Assembly: GCF_029688925.1 (NCBI RefSeq)
Contig: NZ_JARUKY010000001.1
Location: 248,001 to 312,000 of the forward strand
From: Evansella sp. AB-P1
GTDB lineage: Bacteria; Bacillota; Bacilli; Bacillales; Salisediminibacteriaceae
Reading direction: 5' to 3'
Length of the DNA: 64,000 nucleotides
The notes under the pieces are model-generated. The model was not told the origin of the DNA. It ran no database searches and was given only the letters and a program-made list of their open reading frames with translations. A program made the position numbers and the translations under genes. Positions 7,661 to 16,244 of this stretch are shown in pieces (the first letter of the stretch is position 1; the number at the start of each line of letters is the position of its first letter).

Positions 7661-8224
7661 TCAATTGTGGACTTCAATTCTTTTTAATGCCTTTTCACCT
7701 GCTAAATAAATAAGTAATCCTACGACCCCTCCTGCTGTATTTAATATAAGATCATCTACGTTGAATGTTCTTCCTATCCACAATACATTTAAATAGCTCA
7801 ATATTAACTGATATGTTTCTATAGTTAAGGACGAAAGGAAAATAATGATAGTGACCTTTTTAAGAGACTTTGTTTGGAATAACACAGGTAAGTATATTCC
7901 TAAGGGAAGTAGCATAATGAAATTATGAAAGGAATGCTGCAATGCATTCCAAAAGTGCCAGTCTAACCCACTTCTTTCATAATGATTTAGTAGATCCAAT
8001 ACGAAATAAAAAGGGATCGGTTGGATACGCACAACGTTATCTATAATTGATTGTGGTATTGCAATGCCACCAGTGGTGAGCTGTAAAACGTTAGCTACAT
8101 AAAATATAAATGTATACAAAACAATACGCTTTCCTAAATTTTCAGTACGTTTTCTAATGAAATCTACAATAATATAAATAACTAATAAGTAAAATCCAAT
8201 CAAAGATAGGTCAATGATGTACAT
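7661..8224 (-). CDS. VanZ-like family membrane protein
   Basis: A 187-residue membrane protein of the VanZ-like family (PF04892). Five hydrophobic segments are visible; HNFIMLLPLGIYLP and the C-terminal ETYQLIL...IGRTFNVDDLILNTAGG carry the family's conserved Glu, Arg-x-Phe, Asp-Asp and Asn-x-x-Gly pattern. ATG at 8224 is preferred because AAAGGAG lies seven bases upstream; a longer frame starts at 8260 without a ribosome site. VanZ itself gives low-level teicoplanin resistance, but most homologues in Bacillus are uncharacterised. Confidence 0.82.
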   Translation of the reverse strand: MYIIDLSLIGFYLLVIYIIVDFIRKRTENLGKRIVLYTFIFYVANVLQLTTGGIAIPQSIIDNVVRIQPIPFYFVLDLLNHYERSGLDWHFWNALQHSFHNFIMLLPLGIYLPVLFQTKSLKKVTIIIFLSSLTIETYQLILSYLNVLWIGRTFNVDDLILNTAGGVVGLLIYLAGEKALKRIEVHN

Positions 8225-8497
8225 AGTTGGTACTCCTTTAGATTTTTCTGTTTCTTTCACTTTTATAATGCTTTGGAAAGGAAACTAAATAGGAACAAAT
8301 TCTTTCCCTTTAGTAGACGAATAAGGAGTAAGAATAGTTTTGTTTATTTATAAAAAAATGTATAGCAAAACCTACTATATGTGAGAGTGTGAAAGGGTAT
8401 GGATTAAGATTCTTAACTGTTTTATGGCATTTAGGTTTGGGAATATTTAAATAGGTGACGATAAAAATAGAAAAATATAGATTGGAGGATAATTATA

Positions 8498-8644
8498 ATG
8501 TCAATCATATGGGCGGTTATAGCTATTCTTGTTGCGATTTGGTTAGCTGGAGTAATCCTTAATATAGCTGGATATCTTATACACCTAATTTTAGTTATTG
8601 CACTAGCAGTTTTGATATTCCGTTTTTTACAACGAAAAGTTTAG
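8498..8644 (+). CDS. lmo0937-like small membrane protein (48 aa)
   Basis: A short gene with ATG following TTGGAGGATAATTATA. The product has two tightly packed hydrophobic helices (MSIIWAVIAILVAIWLAGVI and a second ending LAVLIFRFLQRK). This matches the pattern of the lmo0937 family of about 50-residue membrane proteins common in Bacillales, often stress associated. Function is unknown. It is probably transcribed alone, ahead of the large hairpin before sulP. Confidence 0.7.
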   Translation: MSIIWAVIAILVAIWLAGVILNIAGYLIHLILVIALAVLIFRFLQRKV

Positions 8645-8731
8645 CCAAAATACGAAATGATTCGGGTTAAGAATACCTCAATGTATAAATGAGTTTCTTC
8701 ATACCAACAATGTAATTCTATGGACATAAAG

Positions 8732-8780
8732 AAAGACACAAAATTGTCAGGGACCATGTCCCTGACAATTTTGTGTCTTT
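8732..8780. repeat. Perfect 23-bp inverted repeat upstream of sulP
   Basis: The arms AAAGACACAAAATTGTCAGG-GAC (8732-8754) and their exact complement (8758-8780) enclose a 3-base loop, CAT. It ends 17 bases before the sulP ATG and overlaps the region just before its ribosome site, so it could act as an attenuator or be a mobile palindromic unit. A related hairpin sharing CATGTCC follows the gene. Confidence 0.9.
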
Positions 8781-8797
8781 GAAGGTGGTTGTTCGGT

Positions 8798-10057
8798 ATG
8801 AAGTATCTTTTTCCTTTTTTAGATTGGATGGGGAAATATAGTGTAGAAAGAAATTTAAAGGGAGATTTATATGCTGGTACTATTGTTGCAATAATGTTAA
8901 TACCACAAGGAATGGCATATGCCATGTTAGCAGGGTTACCTCCTGTCTTTGGCTTATATGCATCTACTTTTCCTCTTATTATTTATGCTCTTTATGGAAG
9001 CTCTCGTCATTTATCAGTAGGTCCTGTTGCAATTGTATCTCTTCTTGTATATACAGGTATATCAGGTTTAGCTGAACCAGGGACACAGGAGTACATAGCA
9101 TATGTTCTACTTCTTACACTCATGGTTGGTGTTTTGCAAATCCTTTTAGGAGTATTAAAACTAGGGTCTGTTACGAAATATATTTCACACGGGGTCATTA
9201 GTGGATTTACATCAGCAGCTGCCATAATTATTGGATTTAGTCAGTTAAAGTATTTACTTGGTATCCCATTAGAAGCTTCTGGGAATGTGTTCTTAATAAG
9301 TGGAGAAATAGGCAAGCGATTGGATGAAATTAACTACATGACATTTTTTATTGGGGTACTAGCAATTTTGTTTCTTATTCTAATAAAAGTAAAAATACCC
9401 AAAATACCGGGTCCATTAGTGGTTGTTGTATTATCCATTGTAGTCATATGGTTTTACCAGTTAGATACTCTTGGAATAAATATTGTAGGTACTATACCAA
9501 GTGGACTTCCACTATTTTCATTTCCTAAAGTTACCTTAGAATTACTAATAGAATTAATTCCTGCTGCTATTACGATTACTATTATCGGGTTTATTGAATC
9601 CTATGCAATCGGAAAGGTGATAGCTGACAAAGAAGGATACAGTCTTCATGCAAATCGAGAGTTGAATGGCTTAGGGTTAGCAAATGTTACAGCAAGCTTC
9701 TTTTCTGGTTATCCTATAACCGGTGGTTTTTCACGTTCAGCAGTGAATCACCAATCTGGAGCCAAATCAGGATTAGCATCCATTGTCACTGCAATACTCA
9801 TTATACTCATGCTACTTTTCTTTACTTCTATTCTTTATTATTTACCAAAAGCAGTCCTATCAGCTATCATTCTTGTTGCTGTATATGGGCTTATTAATGT
9901 AAAGGGATTTATGAACCTATGGAATACTAAACGAGTCGATGGAATTACGTTTTTGCTAACCTTTTTAGTTACGTTAATTATTAGTGTTGAATGGGGTATT
10001 GCCATAGGGATTATCTTTTCGTTACTTGTTATTCTTTATCAAAAACGTTATGGATAG
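8798..10057 (+). CDS. SulP family anion permease (no STAS domain)
   Basis: A 419-residue polytopic transporter of the SulP/SLC26 family. Signature segments are AGTIVAIMLIPQGMAYAMLA (first core helix), PPVFGLYASTFPL, LSVGPVAIVSLL, GFIESYAIGK and YPITGGFSRSAVN. The cytoplasmic STAS domain of about 120 residues that usually follows is absent; the protein stops shortly after the last helix. ATG at 8798 is chosen from the AAGGTGG site. Substrate may be sulfate, bicarbonate or another anion. Two large hairpins flank the gene. Confidence 0.88.
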   Translation: MKYLFPFLDWMGKYSVERNLKGDLYAGTIVAIMLIPQGMAYAMLAGLPPVFGLYASTFPLIIYALYGSSRHLSVGPVAIVSLLVYTGISGLAEPGTQEYIAYVLLLTLMVGVLQILLGVLKLGSVTKYISHGVISGFTSAAAIIIGFSQLKYLLGIPLEASGNVFLISGEIGKRLDEINYMTFFIGVLAILFLILIKVKIPKIPGPLVVVVLSIVVIWFYQLDTLGINIVGTIPSGLPLFSFPKVTLELLIELIPAAITITIIGFIESYAIGKVIADKEGYSLHANRELNGLGLANVTASFFSGYPITGGFSRSAVNHQSGAKSGLASIVTAILIILMLLFFTSILYYLPKAVLSAIILVAVYGLINVKGFMNLWNTKRVDGITFLLTFLVTLIISVEWGIAIGIIFSLLVILYQKRYG

Positions 10058-10137
10058 AAATTAAAGAAAAAAGGAAGTCTCCAAGTCCAAAAGAGAGAAG
10101 AAGTAAAGAGCAAGGAATCGCAATAGTAAAAAAACGT

Positions 10138-10184
10138 TCACAAACCATGTCCGTGAACAAAAAGTTCACGGACATGGTTTGTGA
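10138..10184. terminator. Perfect 21-bp hairpin between sulP and mreBH
   Basis: The arms TCACAAACCATGTCCGTGAAC and their exact complement enclose a loop of five A. It lies between the convergent sulP and mreBH genes and probably ends both transcripts. Its CATGTCC core resembles the hairpin at 8732-8780. Confidence 0.75.
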
Positions 10185-10200
10185 CAATACTGTGATAAGG

Positions 10201-11214
10201 CTAAGAGAATTTTTTAGACTTCTGAAGTTTTTGGATGACGTTGAGGGAACGACCAGTTCCAATTGCAACTGCTTCTAAAGGATTTGGTGCTATGTGAACG
10301 GGAACATTAATCTCATTACTTAACCATTCCTTTATTCCATTTAGTAATGCCCCACCACCAGTTAGTGTAATTCCTCTATCGACTATATCTCCACTTAATT
10401 CTGGTGGACAATTTTCTAAAGTGGATCGAATAGTATCTAAAATTGCAAGAAGGGATTCACGAATCGCATTTTGAATTTCATAAGAAGACAATGTAACTGT
10501 TTTAGGTAATCCAGTTACTAAGTCTCGACCTCGAATATCCATTTTAGATTCATCATGCTTGATAAGAGCATAACCTATGTCAATTTTAATATTTTCTGCA
10601 GTTCGATAACCTATAAGAAAATTGTAATTTTTTCGTACATATTGAATAATATCATCATCAAATTGATCGCCACCAACTCGTATAGATCGAGAAGTAACGA
10701 TTCCTCCAAAGGAAATAATGGCTACTTCAGTTGTGCCACCACCAATATCCACAACAACGTTGGCGGTTGGCTCAGCAACAGGTAAATCTGCACCGATTGC
10801 AGCGGCGATTGGTTCCTCAATCAGGTCAACTTGCTTTGCTCCAAAATTTTTAACAGCATCATGAATTGCTCTTCTTTCAACAGAGGTAGCCCCAGAAGGA
10901 GTACACACCACTACTGTAGGTTTTCTTAAGGATATACCATTTTTTTTACTTACTTTTTTCATTATCTGCTTAAGTAAATCGATTGTTACTTGGTAATCAG
11001 CAATTACCCCATCCTTTAATGGGCGAATAGCAACGATATTTTCTGGTGTTTTTCCTACCATATCCTTTGCTTCATTTCCGATTGCTAACACTGCTTTCGT
11101 ATTTATATCAATGGCTACTACGGATGGTTCATTCAAAACAATTCCCTTATTTTTTGTATAGACGAGAATATTGGCAGTGCCTAAGTCAATCCCAATTTGG
11201 GAATTACCAAACAT
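10201..11214 (-). CDS. mreBH: MreB-like actin MreBH
   Basis: A 337-residue bacterial actin that guides cell-wall synthesis at the cytoplasmic face of the membrane. [12 protein letters not shown] is phosphate loop 1, [15 protein letters not shown] phosphate loop 2, and [11 protein letters not shown] the adenosine motif. Its length and its placement alone, away from mreCD or spoIIID, fit MreBH rather than MreB or Mbl; in Bacillus subtilis MreBH directs the LytE hydrolase and belongs to the SigI heat regulon. ATG follows GGAGGAATGGACTT. A perfect 8-bp dyad lies at 11253-11273 in the leader. Confidence 0.9.
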   Translation of the reverse strand: MFGNSQIGIDLGTANILVYTKNKGIVLNEPSVVAIDINTKAVLAIGNEAKDMVGKTPENIVAIRPLKDGVIADYQVTIDLLKQIMKKVSKKNGISLRKPTVVVCTPSGATSVERRAIHDAVKNFGAKQVDLIEEPIAAAIGADLPVAEPTANVVVDIGGGTTEVAIISFGGIVTSRSIRVGGDQFDDDIIQYVRKNYNFLIGYRTAENIKIDIGYALIKHDESKMDIRGRDLVTGLPKTVTLSSYEIQNAIRESLLAILDTIRSTLENCPPELSGDIVDRGITLTGGGALLNGIKEWLSNEINVPVHIAPNPLEAVAIGTGRSLNVIQKLQKSKKFS

Positions 11215-11660
11215 AAGTCCATTCCTCCAATCTTTATATCTTTAACACCTTTCATGTAAATATTCTTTACATGTCGATTCTTAAGACGAGAACTTTGCAA
11301 AAACATGTGAATATATGCGTGAAATAATCATTTCCCAGGAAAAGATTTGTTGAAAACCCTAGAAAACCGTTACATTGACAATAACCTTCTATTTTTTTCA
11401 TAAAACATTTTCAGCATCGGTTGCGGTAAAATCCTATAAAAGAAGAAAATTTATAATAAGAAGAAGTAGTAAATGTAGAAAAAAAGGTATATGAATCATA
11501 GATATTTATTTTAAGTTTTACCAATTAAAATGAATGTATTATTGTTATAATTATTTAGTAAAAGGTGGTAAGATTTTGTCAAATAAAATATTTAATAATA
11601 AATACTACATACAAGGTATTTGCCTCTATGAACGGGTAATAAGTAAAGGAGTGTTAGCAA
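11215..11660. other. Intergenic region, 446 bp, with dyad upstream of mreBH
   Basis: This separates the divergent mreBH and acyl-CoA dehydrogenase genes. The only clear structure is CATGTAAA-N5-TTTACATG at 11253-11273, 39 bases upstream of the mreBH start. I see no small gene, repeat module or confident promoter pair in the rest. Confidence 0.6.
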
Positions 11661-12830
11661 TTGGATAAAAATATGTCTCTATTTTTAAAAACAGAGAAAC
11701 AAAAGGAACTTTATGAACGTTCAAAGGTGTTCATTGAACGGTTTCAATTACGAGCATCAAAATACGATCAAGATGCAACGTTCCCTATTGAAAATTTCAA
11801 TGAATTGAAGGAACAAGGGATGACAAAGCTAACTGTTCCTATAAAATATGGCGGAGAAGAAATAAGTCTTTATGACTTTCTAATTGTTCAAGAAACCCTT
11901 AGTCAAGGAGATGGGGCTACTGGTTTATCTCTAGGATGGCATAATGGAACAATGATGCAGCTAAGAGATACGAAAAAGTGGACTGAAGATGTATTCGAAA
12001 AAGTTTCCAAAAGTGTCGTTCAAAACTTAACACTTATAAATACAGCTGCTACTGAGCCTAGTACTGGGAGTCCAGCTAGAGGTGGAAAGCCAGAAACACG
12101 GGCAGTCAAATCTGGTGGAGTTTGGGTAATCAATGGTTTAAAAACTTTTACTTCTTTAGCACCCATACTAGATTGGATCATTATTACTGCTACTATTACA
12201 GATGATGAAGGAAATGAGAAAATAGGAGAATTTCTTTTAAATCGTCAATTGGATGGAATTACATTTAACGAAACATGGAACACGTTAGGAATGAGAGCAA
12301 CTCGTAGTGATGACATGATTTTAGAAAATGTAGAAGTAAGTGAAACTTCTCTAGTTGCAACAAAAGACCCAGGACACGGCAAAACCCCACAAGGTTGGCT
12401 TTTACATATACCAGCTTGCTATATAGGTATCGCTTCAGCAGCACGTAATGACGCAATTGAATTTGCGAAAAACTATCAGCCCAATAGTTTACCCCACCCT
12501 ATATCAGAGGTACCTGAGGTCCGTAGGAAAGTAGCTGAAATGGACTTAGAGCTTAAAAAAGCTAGACACTTTATGTACCATGTTGCATCTATTTGGGATG
12601 AATTTCCACAAGAGAGGGAACGCTTAGGGCCAGAACTTGCTGCAGTTAAAACGGTTTGTACGAATGCAGCTATAAAAGTGGTCGATTTAGCGCTACGCAT
12701 TGTTGGAGGACAAAGTCTTCATAAAACACAATCCTTTGAACGTTATTACCGCGATGTAAGAGCAGGACTTCATAATCCGCCATCAGATGATATAACTACG
12801 TTAGCGTTAGCTAACAGAGCTTTTGAATAG
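11661..12830 (+). CDS. Acyl-CoA dehydrogenase family protein (YdbM-like)
   Basis: A 389-residue flavoprotein of the acyl-CoA dehydrogenase superfamily. TEPSTGSPARGGKPETRA corresponds to the FAD/substrate loop, WVINGLKTFTSLAP to the flavin motif, LGMRATRSDDMILENVEV to the middle domain, and IVGGQSLHKTQSFERYYRDVRAGLHNPPSDD to the C-terminal helical domain. It resembles Bacillus YdbM rather than chain-length-typed enzymes; a catalytic Glu could not be placed with certainty. TTG at 11661 after AAAGGAG is likely; ATG at 11673 is an alternative. Monocistronic. Confidence 0.82.
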   Translation: MDKNMSLFLKTEKQKELYERSKVFIERFQLRASKYDQDATFPIENFNELKEQGMTKLTVPIKYGGEEISLYDFLIVQETLSQGDGATGLSLGWHNGTMMQLRDTKKWTEDVFEKVSKSVVQNLTLINTAATEPSTGSPARGGKPETRAVKSGGVWVINGLKTFTSLAPILDWIIITATITDDEGNEKIGEFLLNRQLDGITFNETWNTLGMRATRSDDMILENVEVSETSLVATKDPGHGKTPQGWLLHIPACYIGIASAARNDAIEFAKNYQPNSLPHPISEVPEVRRKVAEMDLELKKARHFMYHVASIWDEFPQERERLGPELAAVKTVCTNAAIKVVDLALRIVGGQSLHKTQSFERYYRDVRAGLHNPPSDDITTLALANRAFE

Positions 12831-12887
12831 CTTTTCGGTTTGTGAAGAAAACGAATCACGGAGAATTGGAATGGAGACAGAAGAAGT

Positions 12888-12942
12888 ATTTTCAGGGTAG
12901 ACCGCCCATGCAAGTGTAAATTTGCACCATGGAGGATGAAAA
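12888..12942 (+). repeat. Border motif of mosaic intergenic repeat
   Basis: TATTTTCAGGGTAGACCGCC, CATGCAAG, TTTGCACCATGGAGGATGAA and AATTA match the border motif at 13017-13071 closely. A solitary copy. Confidence 0.85.
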
Positions 12943-13016
12943 TTAATTTTAATCCAGTTGGAATGAATGATTAACCTGACCTTTATTTGCTAATACTATT
13001 AAATTTGATTACAGCT

Positions 13017-13290
13017 ATTTTCAGGGTAGGCTTCCCATGCAAGCAAAACTTGCACCATGGGGGATGAAAATACTTATCAAAGAGGTTCATACGTTACTGG
13101 TGACAGCTTTCAGCGGGCAACGCCTCAGCCTCCACACTATACACTTTGTTTACTGCTAAAGTACATTGTCCTGTCTCTGCTTCTGCATGTGTTCCTCTGT
13201 CGTCATATCATCAAGACAATTCGTCACATATCCGTGAAGCGTATACTCGTGTCTGGTGTCACCGTCCATCAACTTCTTATCCAAATCTAA
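13017..13290 (+). repeat. Mosaic intergenic repeat, copy 2
   Basis: It opens with a full border motif (13017-13071), then GGTTCATACGTTACTGGTGACAG, which is an inverted match to 49.38 kb, then CCTCCACACTATACACTTTG and TTTACTGCTAAAGTACATTG, which recur at 36.89 and 52.21 kb. The long open frame across it is not supported by a ribosome site and is shared with the other copies, so it is treated as non-coding. Confidence 0.8.
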
Positions 13291-13325
13291 ATGCCTAGTT
13301 AACTAATTCTAAAAGGAGTGGTAAT

Positions 13326-14003
13326 GTGAAGAGGTTAAATGCGAATATTATATCTGTAAATATAGGGAAGCCAAAAGAATTGAAGGGCCTTGGTAGTTCT
13401 ATCACCACTTCTATTGAAAAACAAGTAGTTGATCATGAAATTTTTTTATCTAAGTTAAGCCTTCAAGGAGATGAACAAGCTGATAAGATAAATCATGGTG
13501 GTGTTGATAAAGCAGTTTGTGTTTATCCTTACGAGCATTATACTTTCTGGGAAAAAGAATTAGGTAGAACATTACCACTAGGTGCATTTGGTGAAAACTT
13601 GACGATTAAAGGATTTCTAGAGAACGATGTGCATATTGGTGATGTCTTTCAGTGGGGAAGTGCAGTAGTACAGGTAAGTCAGCCCAGGATCCCATGTCAT
13701 AAACTTGCAAAGCGATACGAGGTAGAAAATATGCCGCAACTAGTTTCTGAGACAGGTTACACAGGATTTTATCTCAGAGTTTTAAAGGAAGGGACAGTGT
13801 CTGTTGACACACCACTTCGTTTTATTAAAAGGTCAACGGATATCTCCATCTCCTATATCAACCATGTTTTTTATCAAAATGTATATGACGTGGAAAGCTT
13901 AAATAAGATCATTGATTTAAATGAACTAGCAAGTGGATGGCGGAGAATGCTACAAAAACAATTAAACAAAACTGAAGAACGAATGGAGGACGAGACAAAT
14001 TAA
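13326..14003 (+). CDS. MOSC domain protein (YiiM-like)
   Basis: A 225-residue protein with a MOSC domain (about residues 30-165), a fold related to molybdenum cofactor sulfurases. QADKINHGGVDKAVCVYP, LPLGAFGENLT, IGDVFQWGSAVVQVSQPRIPCHKL and the conserved Cys in that last stretch are diagnostic. The C-terminal helical tail matches the YiiM/YflK extension. GTG follows AAAGGAGTGGTAAT. Homologues act in N-hydroxylated compound reduction or are uncharacterised; a link to the molybdoenzyme 2 kb downstream is only suggestive. Confidence 0.85.
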   Translation: MKRLNANIISVNIGKPKELKGLGSSITTSIEKQVVDHEIFLSKLSLQGDEQADKINHGGVDKAVCVYPYEHYTFWEKELGRTLPLGAFGENLTIKGFLENDVHIGDVFQWGSAVVQVSQPRIPCHKLAKRYEVENMPQLVSETGYTGFYLRVLKEGTVSVDTPLRFIKRSTDISISYINHVFYQNVYDVESLNKIIDLNELASGWRRMLQKQLNKTEERMEDETN

Positions 14004-14031
14004 TATCAATCCATTTCGTATAAAAAACATA

Positions 14032-14076
14032 AGGGACGAAACATAGCTTGTTACTTCTAGTCTATGTTTCGTCCCT
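14032..14076. terminator. Bidirectional terminator
   Basis: AGGGACGAAACATAG pairs exactly with CTATGTTTCGTCCCT over 15 bp, between the convergent MOSC and SbtA-like genes. Confidence 0.85.
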
Positions 14077-14081
14077 ATTAA

Positions 14082-15071
14082 TTATCCGAGTAATGTAGCT
14101 ATCCAATAGTAAAGTGGTATACCGAAAATAAGGTTAAATGGTAATGTTAAACCGAGAGCAGATCCTAAATATAAGCCTGAATTAGCTTTAGGCATTGCTT
14201 GAGCAATTGCAGCAGGAGCTGCTATATAAGAGGCACTTCCTGTTAATGTTCCTAAAATCATTGATCCACCTACAGATAAACCAATAAAGTGTCCAGTTAA
14301 TACCCCTAATGTTCCCCCAATAATCGGAACGATAAAAGCAAATAAAAATGTAGTAAACTTTATATTTTTTATCTTCATTAAGCTTTGTGTAGCAATCATT
14401 CCCATATGCAAAAGGAAAATACATAAGACTCCATAAAATAGATCCCCAAACAACGGTTGGATTAATAATAACCCATCAGCATCTGCAACCATTCCTATGA
14501 AAATTCCACCAAGTAATAAAAAGATACTCTTTCCGAAAAATGCTTCTTTAAACACATGCTTTAAGCTAGTTTGAGAAGGTGTTCCTATCTCCCCTTGCTT
14601 CTGTAAATACATTTTATAAAGAATAATGGCGAGGATGATGGCTGGTCCTTCCATAATAACAAGTATAGCTGACATGTACGCCTCGTAATGTATTCCCGCT
14701 TTATCTAAAAAGGCTTGTCCAGCAATAAAAGTAACTGCACTAACAGAACCATAATGAGCTGCGATTGCTAAAGAATCGACAAATGGAAATTTAAATATTC
14801 GATGAACAAAGAAATGTGTGATAAATAACATTATAATACTTAATACTACAGCGGATATAATCGTAGGGAGCATTTCAAAAAGGGAAACACTTCTTAATTC
14901 CACTCCCCCTTTAATTCCAATTGTAAAAAGAATTATCATTGTATAACCAGAATAGAAAGCTGTAGGGACTTTTAGATCTGAGTTTACAAGTACTGCAATA
15001 ATTCCTAATAGAAAAAATAAGATCATTGGTGATAATAAATTTGATACGGCTATTTCAAACATTAACTCCAT
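14082..15071 (-). CDS. SbtA-like sodium-dependent bicarbonate transporter family protein
   Basis: A 329-residue membrane protein of the SbtA/DUF897 family. About ten hydrophobic segments form two inverted halves: SPMILFFLLGIIAVLVNSDL, IGIKGGVEL, AAHYGSVSAVTFIAG in the first and GVLCIFLLHMGMIATQSL, GTLTGSASYIAAPAAIAQAM in the second. The GSVSAVTF and GSASYIAAP stretches form the family's substrate and sodium region. ATG follows AGAGAGGAATTATT. Cyanobacterial SbtA imports bicarbonate with sodium; the substrate here is inferred. No PII-like SbtB gene is adjacent. Confidence 0.82.
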   Translation of the reverse strand: MELMFEIAVSNLLSPMILFFLLGIIAVLVNSDLKVPTAFYSGYTMIILFTIGIKGGVELRSVSLFEMLPTIISAVVLSIIMLFITHFFVHRIFKFPFVDSLAIAAHYGSVSAVTFIAGQAFLDKAGIHYEAYMSAILVIMEGPAIILAIILYKMYLQKQGEIGTPSQTSLKHVFKEAFFGKSIFLLLGGIFIGMVADADGLLLIQPLFGDLFYGVLCIFLLHMGMIATQSLMKIKNIKFTTFLFAFIVPIIGGTLGVLTGHFIGLSVGGSMILGTLTGSASYIAAPAAIAQAMPKANSGLYLGSALGLTLPFNLIFGIPLYYWIATLLG

Positions 15072-15313
15072 AATAATTCCTCTCTTTCAAAAGAAAATCC
15101 CATCTCTATCATCTCTAATGTTTAATGTACTACAAACTAAAGTTTAAAAAAACATTTATAAACTTTTTAACTATAAAATTATTGCTAAGGTTTGATTGTT
15201 TTCGTTAGGTATTTGTTGTTATACCACATTTTAATCCCTTTCCATTTTCAAATGAATGAATTCATTGAAGATGGAAATAGTACAAATATGTAAGAAGATT
15301 GAGGAGGAAGAGT

Positions 15314-15673
15314 ATGGTTCATCCTATTTTTCAGTTAACAGAATGGTTAGAAAGACAAAAGGATCGTAATTTAGTTATCTATAAAGAAGAACTAGCTACA
15401 GGAAAGCAGGAAGTAATTGATCAAGATCGTGTTCAGATGTTGTTGGAGAATATCACTGCTCGTACCATAGAGCATCATGATGAAGATGATTACCTAGCTG
15501 ACCAGGAAATTATACTTCATGGAGTTGGTCATATTTACAGTGATGAAGGGATAATGGAATTACCTCAGCAGGTTTATGAGATCCCATTATTAGGTGAGAT
15601 AACGACACATAATGAAAAAAATATTGTTAAAGTAGAAACAGAAAAAGCAATCTATACAATCTTTTCAGAATAA
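15314..15673 (+). CDS. Conserved hypothetical protein (119 aa)
   Basis: A small acidic soluble protein with no recognised domain. It begins MVHPIFQLTEWLERQKDRN and contains a charged middle (EHHDEDDYLADQEI) followed by a beta-strand-rich end (HGVGHIYSDEG, VETEKAIYTIFSE). ATG at 15314 follows GAGGAGGAAGAG directly; the in-frame TTG at 15299 is upstream of that site. A terminator follows it, so it is monocistronic. No signal peptide or membrane segment is present. Confidence 0.65.
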   Translation: MVHPIFQLTEWLERQKDRNLVIYKEELATGKQEVIDQDRVQMLLENITARTIEHHDEDDYLADQEIILHGVGHIYSDEGIMELPQQVYEIPLLGEITTHNEKNIVKVETEKAIYTIFSE

Positions 15674-15695
15674 AGTAGGAAATTAGTCCATCTAC

Positions 15696-15731
15696 AAAAA
15701 GTACCTTTGAAAATTGTCAAAGGTACTTTTT
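15696..15731. terminator. Rho-independent terminator
   Basis: AAAAAGTACCTTTGA pairs exactly with TCAAAGGTACTTTTT, ending the small gene before the arr-like operon. Confidence 0.85.
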
Positions 15732-15980
15732 GTATGTTCTAACTATATCTTTCAAATTGGGATGAGGGCTAAGCTAGGTGAAATTCACTGAACTTTAAAT
15801 TACCTATTTCTCTTGTAGGGAAAAATTTATTCACATTTACGTAATTTCCTTACAGAGACTATCCATTTTTCTGATAGTGAAATATTACACAAATATATAA
15901 AAATAAAGGAGTGTAATCGTTTTATTTCAGAACAAGAACTGTGACTACAAATAATAAAACCAATAAAGGAGGGTACAAAG

Positions 15981-16172
15981 ATGCACAACATTGGTATTCC
16001 TAGTTTGATTTTAATTTTAGTTATTGCTCTTATTATTTTTGGTCCAAAGAAACTCCCGGAAATGGGGAAAGCTGTAGGGGAAACCCTTAGGGAATTCAAA
16101 AAATCCACACGTCAATTAACAGAAGATGATGATGAAAAAGTTAGAAGTAAAGCTCCTGTTAAAGAAGATTAA
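15981..16172 (+). CDS. tatA: TatA family twin-arginine translocase subunit
   Basis: A 63-residue pore subunit of the Tat pathway, which exports folded proteins across the cytoplasmic membrane. A single N-terminal hydrophobic helix ([15 protein letters not shown]) is followed by the [20 protein letters not shown] amphipathic helix and a charged tail. ATG follows AAAGGAGGGTACAAAG. It lies 72 bases upstream of the Tat-dependent reductase gene and is probably its dedicated partner, as in other Bacillus Tat pairs. No tatC lies in the window. Confidence 0.9.
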   Translation: MHNIGIPSLILILVIALIIFGPKKLPEMGKAVGETLREFKKSTRQLTEDDDEKVRSKAPVKED

Positions 16173-16244
16173 CTGTTAAACGTAGATAATCTATAAATGG
16201 CTATTATCCTATATTCTCAGTTTTAAATTATGGAGGTGGAACTG

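Noticed and set aside
8641-8925. Minus-strand coding frame over the sulP start
   Set aside because: It runs through the perfect hairpin and the sulP coding start; sulP has clear transporter features and a ribosome site.
9991-10278. Extra genes between sulP and mreBH
   Set aside because: Frames on both strands run through the 21-bp hairpin and overlap mreBH and sulP ends; none has a plausible start site.
13057-13290. A 77-residue coding frame
   Set aside because: It lies inside a mosaic repeat and reads through modules that recur elsewhere; there is no ribosome site or family.
15738-15980. FNR or CRP-type operator before tatA
   Set aside because: No TGTGA-N6-TCACA dyad was found; isolated TGTGAC and TTCACA half sites are not convincing.
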